Assembly (NCBI RefSeq): GCF_001435845.1
Contig: NZ_CM003596.1
Span: 992,001-1,056,000 of the forward strand
Direction: 5' to 3'
Source of the DNA: Psychrobacter sp. P11G3
Lineage (GTDB): Bacteria > Pseudomonadota > Gammaproteobacteria > Pseudomonadales > Moraxellaceae
Length of the DNA: 64,000 nucleotides
Shown: positions 1-7,880 of the stretch, piece by piece
Position numbering within the stretch: position 1 is the stretch's first letter
Layout: each line of letters begins with the position of its first letter
Notes under the pieces: generated by a model
What the model saw: the letters and a program-made list of their open reading frames with translations, nothing else
Databases searched by the model: none
Told to the model about the DNA's origin: nothing
Made by a program: the position numbers and the translations under genes

Positions 1-96
1 AGACTGTTTTTCAATGCAATCGTTTTTCAATATAGCTTTTTTTGATACAACGGATATTTAATACAATTATAAAATGACATCTATAAAGGATTATTT

Positions 97-627
97 ATGA
101 GTAAGCCTGCTGCACAATTTACACCTCTTAATATTGCTGTATTGACTGTTTCTGATAGCCGTACGTTGGCAGAAGATACGTCAGGCCAGTACTTAGTAGA
201 CAGCTTGACCGAAGCAGGTCATCATTTAGCAGATCGTCAATTAATCACCGACGATATTTACCAGATTCGCGCAGTCATTAGTGGTTGGATTGCTAGTCCA
301 GGCGTTCATGCGGTTATTACCACTGGCGGCACAGGGTTCTTCATCAGAGATAGCATGCCAGAAGCTGTGAGTGTACTGTTTGATAAATCAATCGATGGCT
401 TTGGTGAAATGTTCCGTTTAATCTCAAAAGATGAAATCGGTATGTCTACCGTACAATCGCGAGCAGTTGCTGGTATGGCCAATGGTACGGGTATATTCTG
501 TCTACCAGGCTCTTCTGGTGCTTGCCGTACGGGTTGGGAAAATATCTTAAAAGATCAGTTTGACAGTCGTACTCGTCCATGCAATTTTGTGCCGCATTTT
601 TTGGCACAAAACCCTAGCCATGATTGA
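97..627 (+). CDS. moaB: Molybdenum cofactor biosynthesis protein MoaB (MogA/MoaB family)
   Basis: The family adenylylates molybdopterin before metal insertion, or in some bacteria has an undefined Moco role. The 176-residue protein is of normal MoaB length. It carries the nucleotide/pterin-binding TTGGTG motif followed by RD and PEA (residues about 76-90), the ANGTGIFCLPGS segment and the conserved DSRTRPCNF C-terminus typical of MoaB rather than MogA. The start ATG lies behind AAAGGA. It opens a same-strand run of Moco genes, separated by 56 bp from the mobA-like gene. Upstream sequence inside the window (1-96) is AT-rich with a duplicated GTTTTTCAAT; whether moaA or moeA precede it cannot be seen. 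I am confident of the family; the split between MoaB and MogA rests on the C-terminal motifs. Confidence 0.93.
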   Translation: MSKPAAQFTPLNIAVLTVSDSRTLAEDTSGQYLVDSLTEAGHHLADRQLITDDIYQIRAVISGWIASPGVHAVITTGGTGFFIRDSMPEAVSVLFDKSIDGFGEMFRLISKDEIGMSTVQSRAVAGMANGTGIFCLPGSSGACRTGWENILKDQFDSRTRPCNFVPHFLAQNPSHD

Positions 628-683
628 GTTATAAATAATTGAGCTATGAGTGATATACAATTAAGCCTGACAGGTAATGGTAA

Positions 684-1397
684 ATGAAAAACTGCTCAAA
701 TAATCTGGATGGTTTGGCAGGTGTGGTTATTTTGGCAGGCGGTGCATCTAGACGTATGGGAGCGGCTAAGGCGATGCTGACACTACCGTCAGGTGAGCAG
801 CTGCTAGACTATCATGTTTGTCATGCGAGCAAGTTACAGGTTCCTATATTGGTTGCAGATAATGGTCGCGGCTTTCAAACTGGTTTAGATGTCCATTTAG
901 AAAAAACCAATTCGCCTATTATTCATATTGCTGATTATGGTACTGATGTTGACTCTAATGAACATGATGGGCAGATCACAACTGGCGGCGCATTGGTCGC
1001 TATCGAATCAGCCTTACAAACATTGAGCGATTTGAACGATTTGAATGATTCAGGCGTATCAAAAAACGCACAAGCATCGTGGTTACTGGTTATTAGCTGT
1101 GATAGCTTAATACCAGCAACTGACTTGTGGCAGAAATTACAATGTGAAATAAGCCTTGCTGCTGATAAAAAAGTAATTTGCCTAAAAGATGACGGTCACT
1201 TATATCCATTATTAGGGCTGTATCAGTTAAGTATCGAGCCTGATTTGAAAGACTATATAGATAGCAGACAGCGTAGAGTAATGCAGTTTATTCAGCCATT
1301 AGTGCAAGCTGTATCATTTAGCAAAGAGTGGCAAAATTTGACCAACTTTAATACGCCTAAAGATTTCAAGCAGGCATGTGCTGCTCTACCAAAATAA
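684..1397 (+). CDS. mobA: Molybdenum cofactor guanylyltransferase (MobA-like nucleotidyltransferase)
   Basis: Likely transfers GMP from GTP to molybdopterin to make the bis-MGD form used by nitrate reductase-type enzymes. The N-terminus has the signature VILAGGASRRMGAAKAML (residues about 15-32), a Rossmann-type NTP-binding loop with the GG...RMG...K pattern shared by MobA, MocA and related enzymes. A VISCDSL segment near residue 145 matches the metal-binding Asp region. The length (237) suits MobA, and the position between moaB and moaC supports a Moco role. It is more divergent than its neighbours, and MocA (CMP transfer) or a general NTP_transf_3 enzyme cannot be excluded. The start ATG is preceded by a weak GGTAATGGTAA stretch. 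Confidence 0.8.
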   Translation: MKNCSNNLDGLAGVVILAGGASRRMGAAKAMLTLPSGEQLLDYHVCHASKLQVPILVADNGRGFQTGLDVHLEKTNSPIIHIADYGTDVDSNEHDGQITTGGALVAIESALQTLSDLNDLNDSGVSKNAQASWLLVISCDSLIPATDLWQKLQCEISLAADKKVICLKDDGHLYPLLGLYQLSIEPDLKDYIDSRQRRVMQFIQPLVQAVSFSKEWQNLTNFNTPKDFKQACAALPK

Positions 1398-1427
1398 TAA
1401 AAATATCACATAAGAAAGGTTATATAA

Positions 1428-1934
1428 ATGAGTGACAGCGTTCAGATAAATCAGCAATCTACTTTATCTCACTTAGACAGTGATGGTGATATTACCATGG
1501 TCGATGTCAGTGGTAAGACAGCAACGACGCGAGAAGCCAATGCCACTGGTCAAGTACGCTTTCCTAGTGAGATTTATGCGCAAATTAAAGCGGCTGATGG
1601 TATGACCAAAAAAGGTAGCATCACGCAAACAGCTCATATCGCTGGTATCATGGCGGCCAAACGCACTCATGATCTTATACCGCTTTGCCATCCACTACCG
1701 CTAGACAAGATAGGCTTAAGCTTTAAGTACAACGACGCGCTCAGCAGCCTCACGGTCAGTGCGGTAGTCAAGGTTACGCATAAGACAGGGGTGGAGATGG
1801 AAGCGTTAACAGCGGTTAGTGTTGCCTGCTTAACTATCTATGATATGACTAAAGCACTATCGCATGACATCGTTATAGATGATATTCATCTGGTCAAAAA
1901 GACAGGTGGTAAATCAGACTACAGTCATGCTTAA
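1428..1934 (+). CDS. moaC: Cyclic pyranopterin monophosphate synthase MoaC
   Basis: Converts 3',8-cH2GTP, the product of MoaA, to cyclic pyranopterin monophosphate, the first committed Moco intermediate. The 168 residues carry the full MoaC core: MVDVSGKTATTREA, then KKGSITQTAHIAGIMAAKRT with the active-site lysine region, LIPLCHPLPL, and near the end GVEMEALTAVSVACLTIYDM plus the terminal KTGGKSDY. The start ATG has AAGAAAGG 10-14 bases upstream. It lies 30 bp after mobA and shares the operon-like run. MoaA, its partner enzyme, is not in the window. Confidence 0.96.
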   Translation: MSDSVQINQQSTLSHLDSDGDITMVDVSGKTATTREANATGQVRFPSEIYAQIKAADGMTKKGSITQTAHIAGIMAAKRTHDLIPLCHPLPLDKIGLSFKYNDALSSLTVSAVVKVTHKTGVEMEALTAVSVACLTIYDMTKALSHDIVIDDIHLVKKTGGKSDYSHA

Positions 1935-2031
1935 AGTGACAACATTGCAGAGTGCGTCGTCAATTAATTAATCAGTTAATAAAAATGTGCTAAATGCTAA
2001 GCAAGGAAGCTTGCATAAGATGGAGAGGTTT

Positions 2032-2313
2032 ATGAGTGCTATCGATATGACAACTAATATCGAATCAACGATGAATATTAACGTCATGTATTTTGCCAGT
2101 TTGGCTGACGAGGCCAATTGTCAGCAAGAGACAGTAAGCGTGCAACAGGATACGTCACTAACTGAACTATACGAACAACTTAGTCAAAAGCATCGCTTTA
2201 GCCGTCCACAGTCGGAGCTACGAGTCGCAGTAAATGACTACTTTGCTAAATGGACTGACCAGATAAATGATGGTGATAGCGTAGTTTTCATCACGCCAGT
2301 CGCTGGTGGTTAG
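2032..2313 (+). CDS. moaD: Molybdopterin synthase sulfur carrier subunit MoaD
   Basis: The small ubiquitin-fold subunit that carries the thiocarboxylate sulfur for molybdopterin synthase. The C-terminus ends FITPVAGG, the double-glycine tail that is adenylated and thiocarboxylated. The body has the MYFASLADE strand and LRVAVND typical of MoaD. I take the ATG at 2032 (93 residues) because GGAGAGG lies a few bases upstream. A GTG at 1987 would add 15 residues of atypical sequence and has no obvious ribosome site. It precedes moaE, its partner subunit, by 77 bp. Confidence 0.93.
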   Translation: MSAIDMTTNIESTMNINVMYFASLADEANCQQETVSVQQDTSLTELYEQLSQKHRFSRPQSELRVAVNDYFAKWTDQINDGDSVVFITPVAGG

Positions 2314-2390
2314 ACAAGCGTTTACTAGTGTCCATTTTGTCAGTGGCTATTCAGTGGTTACAAAGAAAAAATAATAAATAGAGAAGAAAA

Positions 2391-2882
2391 ATGACCGACA
2401 ACGTCCACGATCATTCAATGAGCATCAAACGTAGTGCTGACGAAGCTTACCTTATCGCTGAGCGTGATGGTTTTGCGCTACTAGATATTGCTATAGACGA
2501 AGATAGGCTAAAAAGTACGTTAGATAATGACAGCTGCGGTGCGTTTGTTTGTTTTGAAGGGCGAGTGCGCAATCATAATAACGCTACGAGCGTTGATCGT
2601 CTTACCTATTATGGTTATGAGGATTTGGCCATCAATCAAGGCCGCGCCATTATAGAAGAAGCCAAAAAGCGTTTTGAAATTACGCATGCTGTTGCGATAC
2701 ATCGTATCGGTGCGCTAGAAATTGGCGATGTGGCTGTGTGGGTTGGGGTAGTGTCAGCGCACCGTTGTCCAGCATTTGATGCCTGCCGCTGGATATTAGA
2801 TACCATCAAAGCCGACATTCCTGTGTGGAAGCAAGAGTATTACGAAGACGACTCGTCTAAATGGCTCAGCAACAATGGGTAG
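2391..2882 (+). CDS. moaE: Molybdopterin synthase catalytic subunit MoaE
   Basis: Catalytic subunit of molybdopterin synthase; two MoaE and two MoaD insert dithiolene sulfurs into cyclic pyranopterin monophosphate. The 163-residue protein has GAFVCFEGRVRN (about 41-52), HRIGALEIGDVAVWVGV, SAHR and the IKADIPVWKQE segment with the conserved lysines that contact the MoaD tail and substrate. The start is behind GAGAAGAAAA. Its last codons overlap the modA start by 8 bases, so translation is probably coupled to molybdate uptake. Confidence 0.95.
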   Translation: MTDNVHDHSMSIKRSADEAYLIAERDGFALLDIAIDEDRLKSTLDNDSCGAFVCFEGRVRNHNNATSVDRLTYYGYEDLAINQGRAIIEEAKKRFEITHAVAIHRIGALEIGDVAVWVGVVSAHRCPAFDACRWILDTIKADIPVWKQEYYEDDSSKWLSNNG

Positions 2883-3747
2883 TCCTCTAGCTGCTATTAG
2901 TACCTCTGCGTGTTTGCTATTGGCATTAAGTGCTTGTACGCAGGATAAAGAGGCCAATACGGCGCTTGCTGCTGATACCACTGAACCAGCCCAGACTTTG
3001 CGTATTGCTGCGGCTGCTAACTTGTCTGATGTACTCCCTAGTATCATTGATAGCTATCAGGATGATAGCAGCTCATCTGCCCAAAATATTTCAAGTATCT
3101 CAGATATTGAAGTTACTTATGCCTCTTCTGGCAAGTTATATGCGCAAATCAAAGCAGGGGCACCGTATGATATATTCTTGTCTGCCAATCAAGATTTCCC
3201 TGCTAAATTGGCTGATGAAAATTCAGCTGATGTTACTAGTAAAGAGCGTAAGCTAACCAAGCCTTTTACGTATACCAGAGGTCAGTTAGCACTCTATAGT
3301 GTCACCAAACCTTTAAACAATTTTACGCCAACATCGCTGGGTGATGTGTTTATCAGTGCTGACTTTACTCAGGACAGCAAGGTAGCTATTGCGAACCCTG
3401 ACCTTGCTCCTTATGGTGCGTCTGCAAAAGCCTATCTGCAATCACAAGACATGTATAGTAAGTTAAATGCTCAAAAAAGTTTGATACAGTCAGAGAATAT
3501 CGGTCAAGCATTTCAATATGCGCATACGGGTAGTGTGGACTATGGGTTTGTAGCACAGTCTCAGCTTGTTGCGATTAAAGCCAAGCCTGAGCAATTTATT
3601 ACTTTGCTGCCAGCGTCTTATCCAGCTATCTTACAAGATGGCATAATTATCAATAACACAGCCCCAGCAGCAAAATTCACCGATTATCTGCGCTCAAAAG
3701 CAGGGCAGCAGCACTTCTTACAAGCAGGCTATCTGGCCGTCCAGTAA
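2875..3747 (+). CDS. modA: Molybdate ABC transporter substrate-binding lipoprotein ModA
   Basis: Binds molybdate or tungstate and delivers it to the ModB permease. The N-terminus is a short signal peptide ending in the lipobox LSAC (Cys21), so the mature protein is predicted to be a lipoprotein. The mature domain starts with the ModA hallmark LRIAAAANLSDVLP and continues with VTYASSGKLYAQIKAGAPYDIF, which supplies the oxyanion-binding Ser residues. Later ModA landmarks are IANPDLAPYGASAKAYL and SVDYGFVAQSQL. Length 290 includes about 30 extra polar residues near the DDSSSSAQNISS segment. The start overlaps the end of moaE. Confidence 0.93.
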   Translation: MGSPLAAISTSACLLLALSACTQDKEANTALAADTTEPAQTLRIAAAANLSDVLPSIIDSYQDDSSSSAQNISSISDIEVTYASSGKLYAQIKAGAPYDIFLSANQDFPAKLADENSADVTSKERKLTKPFTYTRGQLALYSVTKPLNNFTPTSLGDVFISADFTQDSKVAIANPDLAPYGASAKAYLQSQDMYSKLNAQKSLIQSENIGQAFQYAHTGSVDYGFVAQSQLVAIKAKPEQFITLLPASYPAILQDGIIINNTAPAAKFTDYLRSKAGQQHFLQAGYLAVQ

Positions 3748-3793
3748 TACGTTAGACTAACCCCTCTCATCATAGAACGAGCAGTGACATTAT

Positions 3794-4495
3794 ATGATCG
3801 ACCAGTCTCTTATGTCAGATATGCTCAGTCCATTTTGGGTGAGCATCAAGCTCGCTTGCGTGACTACCTTATGTCTATTGCTATTTGCAACGCCTATCGC
3901 TTACTGGTTGGCTAAGCCGAGTCGTATAAAAGCAATAGGACGTCTTAAGGTACTGCTTATGGGCATCATTGCGATGCCTCTGGTGCTACCACCTACCGTG
4001 ATTGGTTTTTATCTACTGTTACTGCTCAGTCCTAGTGTGGGTATCGGTAAATGGTTGAGTGAACATAATATTAGCCCGTTGATTTTTACCTTTGAAGGTC
4101 TGGTCATTGGTTCCATTATTTACTCATTGCCTTTTTATATACAGCCTGTCTATGCACAGTTTTTGCGCATTCCGCAAAGTGTCACGGAAGTCGCTCATCT
4201 TTTAGAGCCCAGTCGTATGCGGCGTTTTATGAAAGTGGCTTTACCACAAGCGCGCGTGGGTATTATTTTGGGCAGTTTGGTGAGCTTTGCTCATACCATT
4301 GGCGAGTTTGGGGTTGTACTGATGATAGGCGGCAGTATCTCAGGCGAAACTAAAGTAGTATCAATTGCTATATATGAGCAAGTAGAGGCCCTCAATTATG
4401 AAGCAGCGCACATGATGTCTGGTATTTTGATTATTATGGGTGTAGTGATGGTAGCGTTAATCGCTAGTGTGAGCCGAATAAGTCAACGTCCATAG
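3794..4495 (+). CDS. modB: Molybdate ABC transporter permease ModB
   Basis: Integral membrane channel of the molybdate importer. The 233 residues give about five hydrophobic segments. The cytoplasmic EAA-type loop is followed by the ModB motif GEFGVVLMIGGSISGETK (about residues 172-189), which docks the ATPase. The expected ATPase gene modC does not follow: after 46 bp from modA to modB, the next gene downstream is on the opposite strand. The start ATG at 3794 has only a weak ribosome site; the in-frame ATGs at 3812 and 3821 are alternatives. The ATPase must come from elsewhere or the importer is incomplete. Confidence 0.93.
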   Translation: MIDQSLMSDMLSPFWVSIKLACVTTLCLLLFATPIAYWLAKPSRIKAIGRLKVLLMGIIAMPLVLPPTVIGFYLLLLLSPSVGIGKWLSEHNISPLIFTFEGLVIGSIIYSLPFYIQPVYAQFLRIPQSVTEVAHLLEPSRMRRFMKVALPQARVGIILGSLVSFAHTIGEFGVVLMIGGSISGETKVVSIAIYEQVEALNYEAAHMMSGILIIMGVVMVALIASVSRISQRP

Positions 4496-4710
4496 CACTG
4501 AAACATGCGCCTATTGTATCTATGATAATAATCAACCAACAATTAATAAAAATATGAGTCCTACCCACAATAGGGATTTTAGCAAGAATCTAATGTAAGC
4601 TTCATAACTCAGATCATTATGTATCAAAAACTTCTCTCCCAGAGAGAGCCCTTATGCATCTATGACTATCGTTTCCAATAAAATACAATTCTTCATGTAT
4701 TAACGTTAGT

Positions 4711-5193
4711 CTAATTAAGAACACTTGATAATATATCAAAAATAGTTTGGTTCTCTATGAGAAGATAACTCAAAATGCTTGGAAGGATGATACCTATAGT
4801 TATAGCAATAGCTAAGATTTTCTTGTTTACTTTGAGAGGGCTTGTCATAGATATTTGTGGAAATGATTTTAATACGTAAATTTTTATATGATTGTCAGTA
4901 ATTTTTATATTTTCTAAAATATCCGTTTTACTTTCTCTAGTAAAATCAAAAAAAGCATTGATACTAGTAGAAGTATATTCTTTGCTATTTACGGTATAAG
5001 AATACTTTATCCTCAAAGTAAATAAACTGTAATCTTCTAGCCCTGAGACTGATTTTTCAATAGTATTAACTTCTACTACCTCAGCCCAAATTCTTCTAGC
5101 ATTGATTAGTATGTAAAAATCGAAAATCAGTGCAGAGATAGTGTAAATACCAACTAGAACCATCAACAAGAGTAATGTATATATCCAGAACAT
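4711..5193 (-). CDS. Small membrane protein, DUF3592-like
   Basis: Function unknown. The 160-residue protein has an N-terminal hydrophobic segment (about 2-30), a soluble middle with AEVVEVNT, LRIKYSYTVNSKEYTST and IKIYVLK, and a second hydrophobic segment near 125-148. That layout resembles DUF3592 proteins, where a beta-rich domain sits between two membrane helices; the similarity is by eye. AAGGACA lies 6 bases before the ATG. Base composition is visibly more AT-rich than the flanking mod and cls genes, and Ile/Asn/Lys use is high, which suggests acquired DNA. It follows another small membrane gene by 22 bp. Confidence 0.6.
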   Translation of the reverse strand: MFWIYTLLLLMVLVGIYTISALIFDFYILINARRIWAEVVEVNTIEKSVSGLEDYSLFTLRIKYSYTVNSKEYTSTSINAFFDFTRESKTDILENIKITDNHIKIYVLKSFPQISMTSPLKVNKKILAIAITIGIILPSILSYLLIENQTIFDILSSVLN

Positions 5194-5215
5194 AGCTGTC
5201 CTTTGAGTACTTTTA

Positions 5216-5458
5216 TCAATTGAATCTACCAGTATGTGCTGTATTTATCATCATAGTATTAATTGAGACTACACTGCTAAACAATATAGCTATAGTTGTT
5301 GATAGTGCTATACCTAACGAATCTGTTGCACTTGTTAATAAGCCTGTTGTTATTGCATTAATCAACATTATGTATGTTATAGCGATTAAAGTTTGGGAGG
5401 TTTTATTAGCTGTGCTCAAATTATCATTTTGCCACGTTAAGCTAAAGAAGTCGCTCAT
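5216..5458 (-). CDS. Hypothetical small membrane protein
   Basis: An 80-residue product not recognised as any family. It has a polar N-terminus (about 1-22) and two hydrophobic helices, roughly TLIAITYIMLINAITTGLL and GIALSTTIAILFSSVV, so a two-pass inner-membrane protein is likely. The ribosome site is weak (GAAG just before the ATG). It lies 22 bp upstream of the DUF3592-like gene on the same strand, and the two probably form one transcript. A 108-residue reading frame overlaps it on the plus strand; I prefer this strand because of the operon-like spacing, but the choice is not secure. Confidence 0.45.
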   Translation of the reverse strand: MSDFFSLTWQNDNLSTANKTSQTLIAITYIMLINAITTGLLTSATDSLGIALSTTIAILFSSVVSINTMMINTAHTGRFN

Positions 5459-5576
5459 TCTTCAAGATAAGGCGTCTGTTAATTATTTTAAGTCGTATAT
5501 CATAATAAGGAATAAGCTACTTCTAACGAGAAGACATAAAGCATGAAAGCTATAATAATGAGTTGTTTTATAGACA

Positions 5577-5608
5577 CAAAAAAACCCCAAACAATCTAAT
5601 GCTTGAGG
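5577..5608 (-). terminator. Terminator of the tRNA-Val/tRNA-Asp unit
   Basis: Read on the minus strand, CCTCAAGC pairs with GTTTGGGG (two wobble pairs) around an 8-base loop and is followed by a run of seven T. It lies about 45 bp beyond the 3' end of tRNA-Asp. Confidence 0.65.
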
Positions 5609-5650
5609 CGAAACTTGCTTAAACTTAACAGTTTAAATTCGTTTTAAATA

Positions 5651-5727
5651 TGGCGCAGCGGACGGGACTCGAACCCGCGACCCCCGGCGTGACAGGCCGG
5701 TATTCTAACCAACTGAACTACCGCTGC
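5651..5727 (-). tRNA. tRNA-Asp (anticodon GUC)
   Basis: A 77-base cloverleaf on the minus strand. Acceptor GCAGCGG (5721-5727 as its complement) pairs with CCGCTGC, followed by discriminator G and an encoded CCA. The T loop has GTTCGAGTC, and the anticodon loop CTGTCAC gives GUC. It lies 37 bp downstream of tRNA-Val in the same orientation. Confidence 0.97.
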
Positions 5728-5764
5728 TTAGGTCTCTTAGCTTGTTTAGCCACTTGCTAAGAAG

Positions 5765-5840
5765 TGGTGGGTGATGACGGATTCGAACCGCCGACATTCT
5801 GCGTGTAAGGCAGACGCTCTACCAACTGAGCTAATCACCC
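5765..5840 (-). tRNA. tRNA-Val (anticodon UAC)
   Basis: A 76-base tRNA on the minus strand with acceptor GGGTGAT/ATCACCC, discriminator A and an encoded CCA at 5765-5767. The D arm has AGCTCAGTTGGTAGAGC, the anticodon loop CTTACAC gives UAC, and the T loop is GTTCGAATC. It is the promoter-proximal gene of a two-tRNA unit. Confidence 0.97.
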
Positions 5841-5920
5841 TTCGAACAATTGCTAGGCAATTTATTCAACATCAACTGAGCTCTTAAGTTTGTCACTAAG
5901 CTCCGTTGCTGTGGGTGTGT

Positions 5921-5948
5921 ATTATATAGATTTACAGTTGGGTGTCAA
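5921..5948 (-). promoter_or_regulatory. Sigma70 promoter of the tRNA-Val/tRNA-Asp unit
   Basis: On the minus strand TTGACA (5943-5948) and TATAAT (5921-5926) both match the consensus exactly with 16 bases between them. The predicted start is near 5914, about 75 bases before tRNA-Val. Confidence 0.85.
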
Positions 5949-6123
5949 ATATTATTTTAATGTTTTTAGAAAATAATTATAAATCGGACTTGTAATCTAT
6001 CAAAAATAGCACTCAAAGCTATGTATTATATAGCATTTCTAAAAATACACTTATTATCATTATTTGTTGTTTGGCGGTGAAAAGCTACTATACTATGGAT
6101 GCTTTATTCGTTGAACACGGTTG

Positions 6124-7761
6124 ATGGAGGCCAATATAAACACTTTTACTATTAAAGATACTTTTACGAGCTGGACCTGGGGAGACCTAGCGGGTCTAGG
6201 TCTGGTGCTGCATATTGTACTTATGATAGTAATGACGCTGCGAGTGGTTTCTGTGCAGCGCAATATTGGCGTGTCTATTGCTTGGGTAGCTGTGCTTTAC
6301 ACGTTGCCAGTATTTGGTTTTGTGGCTTACATCCTGCTCGGTGAGCCGATGATTGGACGGCGCTATCGTGAACGCGTAGATCAAGCCAGCATCTTGATGA
6401 ACGATATGGCACGGCGTGAGCATCTGATTTTTGACAAAGGGCAGGACTTATTACCAGCCAACTACCGCGGTGTTAGCCAAATAGGAACGCGCTGGACAGG
6501 GTTTGGCGTATTTCCCAATCATCAAATGCAGTTGTTGACGGATCCCGCTTCTATTTTTCAACGTTTGATTGAAGATATTCATGCCGCCCAGCGTATTGTT
6601 CTCATGGAGTTTTATATTGTCTATCCAAAAGGACAGGTGTTAGAAGTCATAGAGGCGCTGTCTGTAGCGGCTCAGCGCGGCGTAGAGTGTCATATATTGG
6701 CTGATAGTGTGGGCAGCTTTAGCTTTATTAATAGTAGCGTGCACCGCAAATTAGAAAAAGCAGGGGTTTATGTCCATCAGTCATTGCCAGTAGGGTTGTT
6801 TAAGACATTATTTAAACGTTCTGATTTGCGCAATCATCGTAAAATGGTGGTTATCGATGAACATATTGGCTATATCGGCAGCTTTAATTTGGTTGATCCA
6901 AGGTTTTTTAAGCAAAACAAAAATGTCGGTCAATGGATTGATGTGGCGCTACGAACGACTAGCCAGCACTCAATTAGTATCAATACAGCGATGGCCAAGG
7001 TAATTGTTACCGACATCGGTGCTGAAAGTAATGACAATCTTGCTGAGCTGCATCAGCGGGTTAATAACTACACTCGTAAGTTATATGTGATGCATCCGAC
7101 CATCAATGATCTAAATAGCCGAGTGAAGGTATTGGCGGATACGATTGATGATCATGAGCAGCCAGATGTAGGTGCCACTTCGATTGTCGTACCAAAGATG
7201 CCTGTCGTGGACAAAGTCTTGGCGCAGCTAATACCTTCAGCACCGCAGCTAACGGCTCATGTGATTTACAATACGTTAGTTACTGTGATTCATCGTGCCA
7301 ATAAGCGCATCCGTATTACCACACCTTACTTTGTCCCTGATGAGTCCCTATCGGGTGCGCTGACGATAGCGGCTAAGCGCGGCGTTGATGTGACGATTAT
7401 TGTTCCTGAAAAGGTTGACTCGTTTCTGGTACAGCATGCCTCTCAGGCTTATTATCAAGAGTTGTTGGATGCTGGAGTAACGATTGCCTTGTTTAGAGGT
7501 GGTTTGCTACACACAAAAACAGTGGTTATCGATGATGACTACTGTCTATTTGGCACCGTCAATATTGATATGCGCAGCTTTTATTTAAATATGGAAGTCA
7601 GTTTGGCGATTTATACGCCAGAAATGGTCGCCCAAGTAGCGGACTGTCAGGAAGTCTATTTAGAAAACTGCCGAATCCTAGATAGTGATGAGTGGCAACA
7701 GCGTCACGGATCAAAACGCTTGTTTGACAATGTCGTGCGCTTGTTCAGTCCTTTATTGTAG
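6124..7761 (+). CDS. cls: Cardiolipin synthase (phospholipase D family)
   Basis: Condenses two phosphatidylglycerol molecules (or PG plus another phospholipid) to cardiolipin at the inner membrane. Two N-terminal transmembrane helices form the PLDc_N domain (residues about 18-70, with PVFGFVAYILLGE). Two HxKxxxxD catalytic motifs follow: HRKMVVID starting near residue 238 and HTKTVVID near 463, each followed by a GS/GT-N segment. Length (545) is slightly above the usual 480, with extra sequence between the two catalytic halves. The start is uncertain by one codon: TTG at 6121 or ATG at 6124; neither has a strong ribosome site. ClsA and ClsB types cannot be separated with certainty; the two helices favour ClsA. 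Confidence 0.93.
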   Translation: MEANINTFTIKDTFTSWTWGDLAGLGLVLHIVLMIVMTLRVVSVQRNIGVSIAWVAVLYTLPVFGFVAYILLGEPMIGRRYRERVDQASILMNDMARREHLIFDKGQDLLPANYRGVSQIGTRWTGFGVFPNHQMQLLTDPASIFQRLIEDIHAAQRIVLMEFYIVYPKGQVLEVIEALSVAAQRGVECHILADSVGSFSFINSSVHRKLEKAGVYVHQSLPVGLFKTLFKRSDLRNHRKMVVIDEHIGYIGSFNLVDPRFFKQNKNVGQWIDVALRTTSQHSISINTAMAKVIVTDIGAESNDNLAELHQRVNNYTRKLYVMHPTINDLNSRVKVLADTIDDHEQPDVGATSIVVPKMPVVDKVLAQLIPSAPQLTAHVIYNTLVTVIHRANKRIRITTPYFVPDESLSGALTIAAKRGVDVTIIVPEKVDSFLVQHASQAYYQELLDAGVTIALFRGGLLHTKTVVIDDDYCLFGTVNIDMRSFYLNMEVSLAIYTPEMVAQVADCQEVYLENCRILDSDEWQQRHGSKRLFDNVVRLFSPLL

Positions 7762-7880
7762 CACTCGAACTTTTAAGGTAAGGTAATCTACCAGTACCGT
7801 TCTATTATTTTAGTAATAGTAGCAATCTTATAGCCTATGCTTTTTTGGTTTATCTATCTGTAAAGAGGTCACTCCCGTTT

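Noticed and set aside
5220..5546. 108-codon plus-strand frame opposite the small membrane gene
   Set aside because: Its neighbours and spacing favour the minus-strand gene, and it runs toward the tRNA terminator; not fully excluded.
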